A DNA stretch of 64,000 nt from Desmodus rotundus (taxonomy: Eukaryota; Chordata; Mammalia; Chiroptera; Phyllostomidae), in contig NC_071389.1 in NCBI RefSeq assembly GCF_022682495.2, positions 7,183,199 through 7,247,198 on the forward strand. The letters run 5' to 3'. Shown here one piece after another: positions 27,901 to 35,890 of the stretch. Each line of letters starts with the position of its first letter. The first letter of the stretch is position 1. The notes below the pieces were generated by a model. The model made no database searches. It saw only the letters and a program-made list of their open reading frames with translations, and had not been told where the DNA came from. The translations under genes and the position numbers were made by a program.

Positions 27901-30900
27901 CAAGGCTCACTCAAATGCCGCCTCCCTCATGAAGCCTTCCCTGGGTAGATGAGCAGCTCCACTGGGCTTCCTTTGTGTAGTGTCCCTCCCAAAGTCATGT
28001 CTACCTGGAGCCTAAGAAAGTGACCTTATTTGGAAATAGGGTGTTGATGGAAGAGACATCCAAGTCTGTAGAGAAATTTTTATGAGTTTATTTGAGCCAA
28101 ACTGAGAACAATTGCTGGGAAGCAAAGTCTCAATGGATGGAGAAAATGGCTCAGGTAGAATGGCAGTTTTGCAGCTTATTTTACATCAGAATCAAAGAAG
28201 ATGGCCTAGCTGGTGTGACTCAGTGGATTGAGCACTGGCCTGTGAACCAAAAGGTCGCAGGTTCGATTCCCGGTCAGGGTACATGCCTGGATTGCGGGCC
28301 AGGTCCTCAGTTGGGGACGTGTGACAGGCAACCAATTGATGTTTCTCTCCCTCCCTCCCCCTCCCTCTAAAAGTAAATAAGTAAAATAAAATAAAAAGGA
28401 GAAGAATAAGGAGGGTTACATGAAATTCATTGGTGATAGACTAAGGGGGCTGGAGAAAGCAAAGTGGGGAAATCTTTGGGGTTGAATAAAAAGCAAAGTA
28501 GAGTAACACCTGCCTCTTTCACACAGGTGGGTACAGGACAGTTTAGACGGACAGGTACAATACACAGAGACGGTGTTCCCGCAACAAGGGAACAGCGAGG
28601 GTTCTGCTGTCCCTGCTCTGTGCGGAGGGTGTGCCCTGAGGGCCTGGGAAAGGAGATGACTCTGCCATTTCAAAGGTTTGTTCCCCTAGATGCAACGAGA
28701 CAAAGGACAGGCTCACTGAACAGAGTCCAGGATGCGACCACCACCCCCAGCTTGCTCTTAGTTAGGAATTTTACGGTCAGACCTTCCTCTGTGGTTCCTT
28801 TCTGTGTGAGTTGGTAGGGCTTGCTGTGCTGGCCTCCCCTGAGCTTGTCAGGTTGCGTAGGGGCCCCTTTTTTGTCCACGAGGGTCTTTGGGGATGTAAT
28901 TGGCTAAGGATGTCAAGATGAGGTCATAGTGAACTTGGCATGTGCCCTGAACCCAATGAGTGCATCCTTAGCAGAAGAGGAGGGGACACAGAGACACAGA
29001 GAAGGAGGCAGACCCTGGAGTGAGGCTGCCTCAGCCAAGGAATGCCTGGAGCCACTAGGAGTCCCCTAGAGTCCCTGGAGGCAGTGGGGCCCTGCTGACA
29101 CCTTGATGTCAGATTTCTGGCCTCCAGAACTGGGAAAGAATGCATCTCTATTGTGGTAAGCGTCAATGTGCTATGGCAGCCACAGGACACTAACGCATAC
29201 TGTATGTCTTTATTCATCTTTGTTGCATTCACCAGCAACTCCACCCCCACCCCCAACCTGGACCCAGAGCTGCGTCAACACCTGACAGGTACTTGGCAGG
29301 CTTGCTGAGGTCTCACAGAGATGGCTGTCCTGGGACAGCTGGGCCTGGGCCACCCCCGGGTCCGGAATGGGAAGAACATGGGATTCGCTGAATGGATGCG
29401 ATGGGGAACAGGATTCACAAATCCATACAAGAGGTTAGTTTCTGGCTGGCTGCGTTAGGAACAGGGTTATAGACCCATGTGCTAGAAATTCAAGCATAGC
29501 AAGGCAGAGGCCACTTCAGGCCAGTTCTCACACCACCTCCCTGAAATGCTCTACCCCTTGCCGACCGAGGGGTCAGGCCCTGGTATGTGGCCCCTGCCTC
29601 TGCAGGCCTGCAGTCGGCGCCCAGGGCTCTAGTCCAGCCACTTCCTCATACTGGACTGAAGGCTGGAACAGCCACTGCAAATACTTCCAAACAAACAGTG
29701 CACTCCTCCTTCCCCTCCTTCTGCTAAAACCCTGTCAAGGTCAAAGACTTTGGAAGCTGGGCCAGCTGACTAGCCAGGAGCCTTTGGGGGGGATGGGGGT
29801 AGAGGGATAGGCCCAAGTTCTATAAATGCTTTCGTGGGAGGAATTCCAGGAGGACATGGAAAATAAAAAGGAAGAGCCCTCCCCTTGGAGGCCCTAGCCA
29901 TGACCTGGCCCTGCCTTGGTAACCCTGGTACCTGGTGGGGAGGGAGACCTGTCTCCAGGTGGGGGACTTCCCAATTCCCGGAGCCTTTGTGTCCCTTTAA
30001 GAAAAACCTTTATTTGGGTCACCTTTACAGCCTAGGGCGCGTTACTGCCCACAAATATTGCCAAATCCCGTTTGACTCAAGGTCATTATGTGAAACTGGA
30101 TTGTCACCACCCCCCTCGAAAAGTAAACAGACCTCTCCTGAACGGTGCCAGCTCTTTGCAGAGACGGGCTCTTCTTTCTTTCTCTCTCTCTCTCTGGGGG
30201 GGCCTTTCCCCTCCAAGTCCAATCCCACCCAGATCCACGCCGGAAGCACTCCCAGGTGCAGCCTCTACGTCCACCGGAGGAAGGAGAGTCATCCTTAGTT
30301 TGACGCACCACTGTCTAACCTCACTGCAGGCTGCAGGGTTGGGCACAGCCCTCCCCAGCTCTCTCCAGCCGCTCCAGGGCTGCCCCGAAGCCTACACTGT
30401 TCACACAACCCACTGAGCAGTCTCCCAGAAATTCCCCACTCCACGGCACTTGCCCCTCGGTGCACAACGAACACTCCTAGGTCTGGAGATTGTCCCAAGC
30501 TCCTCTCCCTGGCCCCAGATGGACTCAGGCAAGAAGCCTCCACTCCAAATTTCCCACGGTGGCAGCAAGAGGACGGCTCATTAAAAAGCAGCTCCAGTAA
30601 TTGGTCAGACAATTATGAGTGATAGGGAGCGCTCGCTCCTGGTCATCCTGACTGCTCCGAGGACAGACGCGAGAGTGACTGGCACTGGGAGTTTCATAGG
30701 ACCCATGGATCCTGCTTCTGGCGCCCGGAAGCCAATTTAAGGCGTACTTCTAAGTGGCCCTGGGCTTATTCCCTGGAAGAGCAGAGCCATTCCAAGAGAG
30801 GTGGGCGCGGTTCCCAGGGCTCTCTGCACTCTTCTGCCCTCCTCCCCCACTGTCACATCCTTCTTTCAATTTAGGCTTGTTTATAGTCAGTCAAGTTTTT

Positions 30901-32667
30901 CCAGACCGACTGAAAGAGTCCTTCCTATGCCCACTGCAGCCAGTACAAGCGCAGTAAAAGAGATCCAGGACTTGGGCCAGCTGGAAGCGTCAGAAGAAAA
31001 GTTTCTGTGGGGTGCAGACAGCTAAGGAATGACAATCACACGCGACTGTCCCGAACCCACGTCCCCCTGCAAGGGCACCCTCGTCTGCCCTCCTGACCCC
31101 CCTCCACAAAGGGCTTGGGAGCCCTTCCCCAGGGGCATCATTGCAAGGAAACGAAACCGCTGAGAACAAACTTTACTTCTCCTTTTTCCGTGTGTCCAAG
31201 GGTTAAAACCACTTCCGAACTCCCCTTCCAACTGCAAGGTCAAGCAGCTGTCCAAACCACCCAAGGAGAGGCAGAAGCCCCGGACAGCTGACCCCCACTT
31301 GCTGGGCCAGGAGAGGCCCCCGCTGGCCTGCTGGCTGGTGAGGGAAGAGTTAATGGCAATCAGCTTTGGCTGATAGCTCAGGCTCCAAAGTTCAGTCCCA
31401 GTCCCAGCCACCCCGGAGGAATTGTAAATCTCAGGGCAGTATTTAACAAAACAAAAGCAACCTGGAATTACATGCAGGTTTGGTTCTCTACAGTACATAT
31501 TTACTTAATCTCCTAGGTATGTGGCCCCCTGTCAGATCAGCTGGCTCTGCTGGCCCTTTCACCCCCCACCCCACCCCCAGCTCTCAACAGTTTAAGTTTC
31601 AAACGAATTCCCTGTTTTTGCTCTTCCTCTTCACAGGGCTGGGTGAGTCAGCCTGGCTCGGGTTGGAATTGGGTGACAGCCGGCTCACCCTCCCCGCTCT
31701 CCCGCACCAGGTCTGGGGGGACTGGAGGAAGAGGTGCTGGGACTACCAAAAAGTTAAAGGCAGAGCTTGGAGAAAGGGATCCCCCTCTGAGGAGGGCGGC
31801 GGGTGGGGGTGGGGGAGCAGGGTTGAAGGTAAGAACAAGGGCTCTTTATCAGCTGCCGGTTCCCGGGTCCCTCTCTCCAGATTTCCAAACACCTGGGCCT
31901 GCGAGTGCCTGTCAGGCCCCACAAGACCATCCAAGACCTCTTCCCCCTCTTCAAATCCAAACCAAGTGCCCCCTCTCTACGCGCCTCCGCCAGAGCTCCA
32001 GCCGCCCAGGTTGGGGCTGGGAAGCGGGTTGCCAAGGAAAATACCAAGAGCCAGCTAGCAGGCGCTGGCTCCCTGCTCTCCCCAGGAGCGCACACACCCT
32101 GCACTCCCCAGGATGGTGGCTAAGAGGAGAAGTGAGGAGGGGGAACGCGGCACCTTCCTCCGGGAGGGCGGAATGTGGGACATGGGTGGGTCTCCTAAGT
32201 TTCGAGGTGGGGGTGAGCGGCCCGCCAGCCACCGATCCTCCAGGAGCGGATCAGCTCGCGACTTGCCAAAAAAGACAGTCCCGGCGCCCGGGAAATTTAC
32301 AAGGTGAAACTGACTAGCTCAGCATTCGCTGGTGGCGCAGAGAGGTCGCGCGGCTGGCGATCTCGGCGCCCGGGCACGGGCTCCAGCCGCGGCAGCAGGT
32401 GGGCGCCCCCCGGCCCCCGAGGCCCCTCTCACCTTCGGGCTCCCACCCCGTGGACTCGCACTGCCCACGTACCTTTCTGGCGCCGCGTTCTGCGAACTCG
32501 CGAGCGAGCTGGCGCCCGATGCCTCTGCCGCCGCCGGTGATGAGGACGTTCTCCCGAGACAGGTCCCGCAGCTTGGCGGGCAGCACCAGTCCGACGGCTG
32601 CTTTCGCCACCAGATAGATCATCTGCAGAGGGAACACCACCAACGCGCCCAGCCATTTCCACACCAT
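3756..32667 (-). CDS. DHRS3: DHRS3, short-chain dehydrogenase/reductase 3 (partial; coding exons 1-4, C-terminus off window)
   Basis: DHRS3 reduces all-trans-retinaldehyde to retinol with NADPH at the ER membrane and lipid droplets, limiting retinoic acid synthesis in partnership with RDH10 (family knowledge). The spliced coding sequence is join(32667-32473, 5251-5108, 4433-4314, 3994-3756) on the minus strand, 232 codons plus two bases; all four donors are GT and the three internal acceptors are AG. Visible features are an N-terminal hydrophobic anchor (about residues 5-29), the cofactor motif TGGGRGIG (44-51), NNAA (122-125, in place of the usual NNAG), catalytic Ser175 and the YxxxK pair Tyr188/Lys192. 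The known protein is 302 residues, so about 70 are missing to the left. From memory of the human protein the match is near-identical, with differences concentrated in the N-terminal anchor. The start codon has A at -3 and G at +4. No frameshift or stop is seen in any exon. Confidence 0.96.
4314..4433 (-). CDS. DHRS3: DHRS3 coding exon 3
   Basis: This exon is 120 bases, 40 codons, residues 114-153, from [16 protein letters not shown] to NTLGQFW. It contains the NNAA motif (122-125), which stabilises the central sheet in classical SDRs, and the helix that follows. The acceptor is CCTGCAG before 4433 and the donor is TGG|GTGAGG with GT at 4313-4312. Both junctions are phase 0. Intron 2 is 674 bases. 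Confidence 0.95.
5108..5251 (-). CDS. DHRS3: DHRS3 coding exon 2
   Basis: This exon is 144 bases, 48 codons, residues 66-113, running IVLWGRTEK...AVREK. It carries the second Rossmann strand and the cofactor-specificity region, including Arg71, and ends in the helix before the NNAA strand. The acceptor is a pyrimidine-rich tract ending TTCCTTCCAG just beyond 5251. The donor is AAG|GTAAGC with GT at 5107-5106. Both ends are phase 0, so the exon could be skipped without breaking the frame, although that would remove part of the cofactor fold. Confidence 0.95.
5651..5690 (+). repeat. 10-bp tandem repeat, four units
   Basis: There are four imperfect copies of a decamer of the form tctgtcacac, next to DHRS3 exon 2 in intron 1. 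Confidence 0.7.
6925..7122 (+). repeat. Interrupted tetranucleotide repeat (CCAT)n
   Basis: About 200 bases are dominated by ccat and atcc units with atatcc and cacatcc variants. The right half (6999-7122) is the more regular. It gives long open frames that are not genes. Confidence 0.9.
9300..9445 (-). mobile_element. L2 LINE fragment
   Basis: It follows the antisense L2 pattern of a size/score phrase (cgctgtgcctggtgctaggg) and then agccaacagagaacaacgc. It is diverged. Confidence 0.5.
9525..9650 (-). mobile_element. MIR SINE fragment
   Basis: This is one of the better-preserved antisense cores: gctcagagaggctaagcagc, then tcacacagcagctgagtgac and tgggatttgaacccag. Confidence 0.75.
10285..10400 (+). 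mobile_element. L2 LINE fragment
   Basis: Sense L2 3' pattern: tcttggaaggcagggactaa, then ccccatctcgtgctcagcac. Confidence 0.5.
10540..10740 (-). mobile_element. MIR SINE, near full length
   Basis: This is an antisense copy: tgtggtgctgagtacatcc, cctcacaatcccacgtggtg, ggaggctcagacaggtagaa, then gcccaaggtcatactgctca. Confidence 0.7.
11560..11745 (+). mobile_element. MIR SINE, near full length
   Basis: Sense copy from gcccggagccggaccgcctg through the acgagttacccggacttgga core to gtgataaaagttagctatta. Confidence 0.65.
12745..12960 (-). mobile_element. MIR SINE, near full length
   Basis: Antisense copy: acatgaagaaccgaggcatg, then acggtcactcagtcagtacc and gactccagcctgcctggtct. Confidence 0.65.
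13300..13562 (+). mobile_element. L2 LINE 3' region
   Basis: The sense L2 signature is present: tcagggcctttgcaccagct, then ttctgctcaagtgcctttac and gagagaccttcccaccc. An L1 in the opposite orientation follows directly. Confidence 0.65.
13563..14280 (-). mobile_element. L1 LINE 3' end
   Basis: This is an antisense L1M-type 3' end of about 700 bases, beginning with the poly-T side (taactttttattaatagac) and carrying gtccagtttggccctttcc, attggaatcacacagcaggc and ttgtgaatacagctgctgtc. The copy is old and 5' truncated. Confidence 0.8.
14870..15330 (-). mobile_element. L2-type LINE relic, antisense
   Basis: This is a diverged antisense relic with a score-like phrase near 14930 and the later block ccattccaggcagaggaaac, then ggcaaaggccctggggcggg. 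The family call is from pattern memory and the ends are uncertain. Confidence 0.45.
16020..16420 (+). other. G-rich domain with G-quadruplex potential
   Basis: For about 400 bases the plus strand is dominated by runs of three to seven G separated by short loops. The domain lies next to a CpG-richer patch around 15890-16000. Because DHRS3 is transcribed from the other strand, the nascent RNA is C-rich and the G-rich strand is the template. No coding signal is credible here despite long open frames. Confidence 0.6.
17130..17330 (+). mobile_element. MIR SINE fragment
   Basis: Sense core: ttgctgtgtgacttttggat, then gagtcacttggcatctctgg. The tail half is diverged. Confidence 0.65.
17735..17746 (+). 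repeat. Poly-C tract
   Basis: Twelve C in a row, preceded by a shorter C run. It is a possible site of length error in sequencing. Confidence 0.9.
18680..18800 (+). promoter_or_regulatory. Candidate intronic regulatory element
   Basis: This repeat-poor AT-rich stretch in intron 1 has several homeodomain-like ATTA/TAAT cores (cattaagcataat, ttaaattac, ctattaattc), surrounded by GC-rich DNA. It does not resemble any repeat family I know. A developmental enhancer is one possible reading, and only alignment to other mammals would tell. Confidence 0.25.
19130..19394 (+). mobile_element. L2 LINE 3' region
   Basis: Sense L2 signature: caatcaagtccaaactctag, then ctctgcgaggcctggcccaa and tactccagttctggccagcc. 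Confidence 0.7.
19395..19585 (+). mobile_element. MIR SINE, near full length
   Basis: Sense copy: gtgctgtgtgacattaggca, ttaacctctctgagccttaa, ccgacctcatagggtggctc. Confidence 0.75.
20175..20680 (+). mobile_element. ERVL-MaLR (MLT1-like) solo LTR
   Basis: The LTR reads atggcctcccgcaaggatgc at its start, ccagattatccagatgggcc in the middle, and ttctgacctccagaacggta then agaaaataaatgtgtgctg (polyadenylation region) near the end. No internal part is attached. It is an old solo LTR in DHRS3 intron 1. Confidence 0.7.
20920..21080 (-). mobile_element. MIR SINE fragment
   Basis: Antisense core: attttacagatgaagaaaca, then ggctcagagaggcctagtaa. Confidence 0.75.
22455..22675 (+). mobile_element. MIR SINE, near full length
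   Basis: Sense copy: accctgggttcaagccctac, tcacttacaagctgtgtgat, ending cccatagtaggtgctcacta. Confidence 0.75.
22690..22880 (-). mobile_element. L2 LINE 3' end
   Basis: The antisense L2 end is clear: aaacaaacatttattaagca, then cttactgtgtgccagatact and tgaggatcttacagtctttt. Confidence 0.75.
23390..23545 (-). mobile_element. MIR SINE fragment
   Basis: Antisense core: gacatgaagcccagagagat, then gtccagggtcacacagcagg. Confidence 0.7.
23775..23863 (-). mobile_element. VES-type SINE fragment
   Basis: This is an antisense piece of the tRNA-like head: gaatcgaaccggtgaccctt followed by caatccactgagccaca and gccagggc. The tail half is missing. Confidence 0.75.
25359..25598 (+). repeat. 18-bp minisatellite, about 13 units
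   Basis: The unit is close to cacagccacgcacagcac. Units differ by a few substitutions (gcacgg, acacag, ggtact variants) with no spacer. Because 18 is a multiple of three and the unit lacks stops, the array is open in several frames on both strands and would spell a repeating hexapeptide in each. There is no start context, flanking coding sequence or splice evidence, so it is not called a gene. Confidence 0.95.
25770..26015 (+). mobile_element. L2 LINE 3' end
   Basis: Sense L2 end: gtcagctccaggggggatgc, cccagcagctagaacggtgc, gacaggtttgttgaatgact. Confidence 0.7.
27770..27960 (+). mobile_element. L2 LINE fragment
   Basis: Sense L2 signature: ttcaaggctcactcaaatgc, then atgaagccttccctgggtag. 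Confidence 0.6.
27985..29205 (+). mobile_element. ERVL-MaLR LTR interrupted by a later insertion
   Basis: The LTR's first part (27985 to about 28065) has gtgaccttatttggaaatag. Its remainder (about 28880-29205) has aggatgtcaagatgaggtca, tgctgacaccttgatgtcag and tggcctccagaactgggaaa. Between them lies about 810 bases of unrelated sequence, itself carrying the VES SINE at 28202-28400. That inserted piece begins gagaaatttttatgagttta and has LTR-like features I could not assign to a family. Confidence 0.65.
28202..28400 (+). mobile_element. VES-type SINE
   Basis: This copy is complete: A box near 28214-28226, B box ggttcgattcccgg near 28259, the usual body, a CT stretch and a tail of taaaataaaat units. 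It sits inside the insert that interrupts a MaLR LTR, so it is the youngest layer of that nest. Confidence 0.85.
32473..32667 (-). CDS. DHRS3: DHRS3 coding exon 1
   Basis: This exon is 195 bases and encodes residues 1-65: the hydrophobic membrane anchor, then the first beta strand and the glycine-rich NADP(H) loop TGGGRGIG. The ATG at 32667-32665 lies in GGAGG-ATG-G, a strong initiation context. The donor is AAAG|GTACGT with GT at 32472-32471, phase 0. The reading frame continues into the intron, so the exon end is fixed by the donor and by the join to exon 2, which starts with the expected IVLWGRTEK. Confidence 0.96.
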
Positions 32668-33047
32668 CCTCCGCGCCGCGGAGCCGGGCAGGGCGGGGGG
32701 CGAAACTCCCCGGACCGAACAGGAATGGAAAAAAAATAAAACACCTCAAAAATAATAAATAAACTGAATGAGGGGGAGAGAGGCGTCCCACCTGGCTACT
32801 CTTTAAATCACTTCTTCTCAAATGCAAAGCACTGAGTGAGAAAAAGAAGAAGAAGAAGAAAAAAAAGATATATCCTCCTGGAGAGGAGAAAAAGCGTCTC
32901 AGAAGGTTGGGACAGTAAGGCGGGTGGAGGGGAAGCCGGAGGTGGGAAGTTCTAACAAGAAGTTTCTTGCCCCAGCCGCCGTTTCGGCTGGGGAATTCGC
33001 AGGTAATGTTTACAGGCTGACAGAGGAGTTTAGGCAGGGGAAGGGAG

Positions 33048-33195
33048 AAAAAAAAAAAAAAAAAAAGGGCACCAACCACACGCGCGCACCCCGCTACAGT
33101 CCCGCGGTTTCAAAGTGCAAGATTAAAAAAAAAAAAAAAAAAGCAGTTTCCAAATTGTAGCGGCACCCCCACCCCTTCTCCAGGAAAAAAAAAAG
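33048..33195 (+). repeat. Cluster of poly-A tracts in DHRS3 promoter
   Basis: Runs of 19 A (33048-33066), 18 A (33125-33142) and 10 A (33186-33195) lie between the two CpG blocks. They have no flanking SINE or LINE body, so they look like simple tracts and not retroposon tails. On the gene strand they are poly-T. Such tracts resist nucleosomes, which would fit a promoter, but that is inference. Confidence 0.8.
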
Positions 33196-33628
33196 TGGGG
33201 GAAAAGTGCTTGGAGCTCCCAATTTCAGCCCGCGAAAGTCTCCCGACTCATTGCTATTCTTGGGCTCAGGAAATTGCTTAAACGCGCTCTGATTGCCAGC
33301 AACGTGCAGCAGAAGTGGGGGGTCCGGGTGTCAGTTTCTTTACGTGCATGGCTCGCCCTCGCGCGCGCTCGCTCTCTCCGGCTCCCTCCCTCTCTCTTCC
33401 AGCAGAGTCTGGGAGTTGCCGCTCGATCCGGCTCCCTCTCTCTCCCTCGTTAGCATTTATTGCCTTCTTTTTGTCCTTTCCAACTTGGAGAGGGCCTGGG
33501 TACGGAGCGCGCGTGGATCGGACGCCCGGGTCTGCGCCGCCTTATTCATTCGCTCCCGAGGCGGCAGCGGCGCGGAGCTAGAGGACGGCCTTTTTTTCCC
33601 CCCATTTTTTTTAATACCCCATTAACTC

Positions 33629-33638
33629 TGATTGACAG
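33629..33638 (+). promoter_or_regulatory. PBX-MEIS/PREP-type composite site
   Basis: The decamer TGATTGACAG is an exact match to the known PBX with MEIS/PREP composite motif. It lies about 960 bases upstream of the DHRS3 start codon, in the upstream part of the CpG-rich region. An exact 10-mer is expected roughly 0.1 times by chance in this window counting both strands. Binding is not shown by sequence alone. Confidence 0.45.
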
Positions 33639-34229
33639 TTAAAGTTGGTCGGAGGCTTCACTCCCGTTCCTCTGAGTGGCTGCCGCTGCTTCCCCTCCCC
33701 CTGCGCTGTCGCGGGGGCGCGCGCGCGGGCGCGCACACGGGCTCGCTCCGACTCAAGCTCTCCCGGGGCTGGCTCCCCTTTTTGCAAGCCGGGACTTGCC
33801 GGCGGTGCCTCTCAGGGCTCGCAGCGGTAACTCGAACACGCTGGAATCGACTCCTGCGAACCAGCTCCCTCCCCGAGACATTCCTCCTTGTCCAGGACGC
33901 TGTCTCTCCGAGCTAGGGCGCCTGGGGGACCAGATGACTTGCCCCTGCGTTCCAGGCAGGCCTGGGGGAGCTCGCGCATGCCTTGATCGAACCAGGTCGC
34001 CCAGGGTTTTTTTTCAGGTTATTTGTTTCACCCCCCTGCCTGCAGGTAGGACCAGGAAGCCACTCCCGACCTTTGCCCGACCGTCTTCTGTCTTCACTTG
34101 GAGTGCACTTTCTAAAGCTCCTCTGAGTTTCTCACGTTGATGGGGGAAACAGCTGGGGAGCAGGCAGGGTTTTGCTGTGAGGGGAAAGGGTGGGCAGGGT
34201 AGAGGAACCTCTGCCCCCAAGGTGCCAAT

Positions 34230-34345
34230 AAAATCCCCATAAGATTAGGTGGGAGCATATTTATTGCTCATCTGGGCTAGAATTACCTTGACTGACAGCA
34301 ATTTCCTTAATAACAAAAGCCTGTAAACAAAACGTCCTACACCAG
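34230..34345 (+). promoter_or_regulatory. Candidate conserved non-coding element upstream of DHRS3
   Basis: This repeat-free, AT-rich stretch sits among GC-rich DNA about 1.6 kb upstream of the start codon. It contains TGACTGACAG at 34289-34298 (one mismatch to the PBX-MEIS decamer), AT-rich homeodomain-like cores and a forkhead-like TGTAAACAAA near 34322. Conservation could not be tested here, so this is a candidate only. Confidence 0.3.
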
Positions 34346-35529
34346 TGGCCCCTGTGCTGTGCTGGCAGCAGTGCCTCTCTCTGGGTCTCCTTGGGCTGCC
34401 CTAGCTGGGCGCCCACCTTGCAACGTCCTGTCTTCCCCCACGAAGAACGCCTCCCCTGCTGGAGGGTGGGACCCAGCTATTTAGAGCTGTCTGTTGCAGG
34501 AAGTCTGGGAGGTGACTCACTAAGAAGAAGCCCCAGTTAAAAGTGCTGATGGGACTTGCTTCCTGCTGCCCCTGATGGGCCCAGGCCAGGAGGAGAGAGG
34601 GTGAGCCAGGGAGCTGCCCTGTAATCTGGGGCAGCGGTTCTGCTGGGAGACGTGTTCAGGCCTCACCCCCTGGGTTCTTATTCAGCGGCGCTGGGTGCAC
34701 CGGATTCGGCTTGTCCGATGCTCTGCCTGGTAACTCTGCTAGGATCCTCAGAAGAAATCTTTTTGCGAAACTCTCATTTGGGGAGGTGAGGCTGGGGATT
34801 ACCCCTCCTCCACAGCAAAGACCCTCTCGCTCTGGGGAGACGCTCTGCAGGGGAGGACCTCCCTCCAGATGAATTGGGAGAGAAACTCGTTATCCCGAGA
34901 GCAGCTGGGAGAGCGAGGATGGTTTGGGAGCGTGGGCTTGATGGGAGACTGTCTGTCCTGCACTGAAAGCTTCTGTTTTGACTTTGAATGGGACCTGGCA
35001 GTGGGGTCCCATTACCCCCATTTGCCAGGTGATCCTGCCAGGAAGTGCAGGAGAGAGGGATCCGAATCCGGACCTGATTCCTCTTCCTAACCACTCCATT
35101 CAGGCAGGAGGGAGCAGAGAGGCGCAGGATGAGGCTCCCTCCTGCCTCCATCCAACCCCCAGAATAGTACCCGAAGGCGGGCAGGCCAGCCATTGCCTGC
35201 TCCAGACTCCCCAGGCCACCGGTAAAGTCAAGACTGTCGGAGTGACTGTCGCCTCCTCTCTTGCAGGTCTGTGAAAAGGGAAAAGAGATCCTAACTCTGG
35301 AGAGATAGGCCTTTCCCACCCCGCGGTGGCTGGTGTCTGCCAAGGCCTGCCAAGAAGACAACTCGCAAAGTCTAGAGCTGGAAGGGGTGCGCTCAGGCTG
35401 ATCTCATCTGTTATCCTCGAGGCCGCCTAGTGGCCTGGATGTGACAACGCGCCTCCAAGCTGCCCCAGCCTCCAGCAAACCTTCCTTCCTGGACTCAGAA
35501 GGCTCCTGAAGATCACATAGCGCCCCCTC

Positions 35530-35680
35530 CCCACACAGCCTCTGCTTTATGGGGAGACTGAGGCACAGAGATGTTAAGTAGCTCATGTGCACAGCAGTGT
35601 GTTTCTCTGAGTCCCCTGATCCCCAACCAGCTGCCCCCACCCTGCTCAGCTGCCAGACCAACCCGGTGACTACTAGGTCC
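35530..35680 (-). mobile_element. MIR SINE fragment
   Basis: Antisense core: gagactgaggcacagagatg, then ttaagtagctcatgtgcaca. Confidence 0.6.
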
Positions 35681-35734
35681 TCCCTATTTCCGCTCGAGTG
35701 GGAAGGACTTTGGAACCCCACCTGCGCTTGGCCG

Positions 35735-35890
35735 CATCACAGCCCTCGCACACATTCTCAGTCTCCTTCACAGCCCAGGGAGGTGGGTGTCCCTGTGCCC
35801 GTTTCTCAGGAGGACGAAGAGGCTCCGCAAATCTAAGTAATTCATGCAAGGCCACACAGGGGCTTCCTCTTGCTTCTCCCAACCACCTAG
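35735..35890 (-). mobile_element. MIR SINE fragment
   Basis: Antisense core: tctcaggaggacgaagaggc, then catgcaaggccacacagggg. A second copy lies 55 bases to the left in the same orientation. Confidence 0.6.

Larger units (their letters stand above)
5252..32472 (-). other. DHRS3: DHRS3 intron 1 (about 27.2 kb)
   Basis: This is the large first intron between exon 1 and exon 2. It contains MIR and L2 relics on both strands, L1, MaLR LTR and VES SINE pieces, simple repeats and a G-rich domain, listed separately. No exon-like coding segment with recognisable homology was seen on either strand. Stretches such as 5300-6900, 7150-9000, 15330-16020, 26020-27760 and 29210-32290 hold no feature I can name beyond scattered low-complexity tracts. 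The length of a first intron next to a CpG promoter is typical of developmental genes with intronic enhancers. Confidence 0.9.
32300..33960 (-). promoter_or_regulatory. DHRS3: DHRS3 CpG-rich promoter region
   Basis: There are two CpG-dense blocks. One covers the start of intron 1, exon 1 and the base of the 5' UTR (about 32300-32720). The other lies further upstream (about 33340-33960), with GC-rich tracts such as gcgcgcgggcgcgc near 33719. Between them is an AT-rich stretch with poly-A tracts. No TATA box at a convincing distance could be tied to a start site, so the transcription start is not placed; it should lie upstream of 32667. I saw no canonical DR5 retinoic-acid response element by eye, although DHRS3 is known to be retinoid-induced. 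Confidence 0.75.

Noticed and set aside
33048..33066. Processed pseudogene or SINE poly-A tail
   Set aside because: No element body or target duplication flanks the A run, and a similar run occurs 60 bases on; they are simple A tracts.
32700..34350. Canonical DR5 retinoic-acid response element near the DHRS3 promoter
   Set aside because: Scanning by eye for two AGGTCA-type half-sites with a five-base spacer on either strand gave none; a matrix scan could still find a weaker one.
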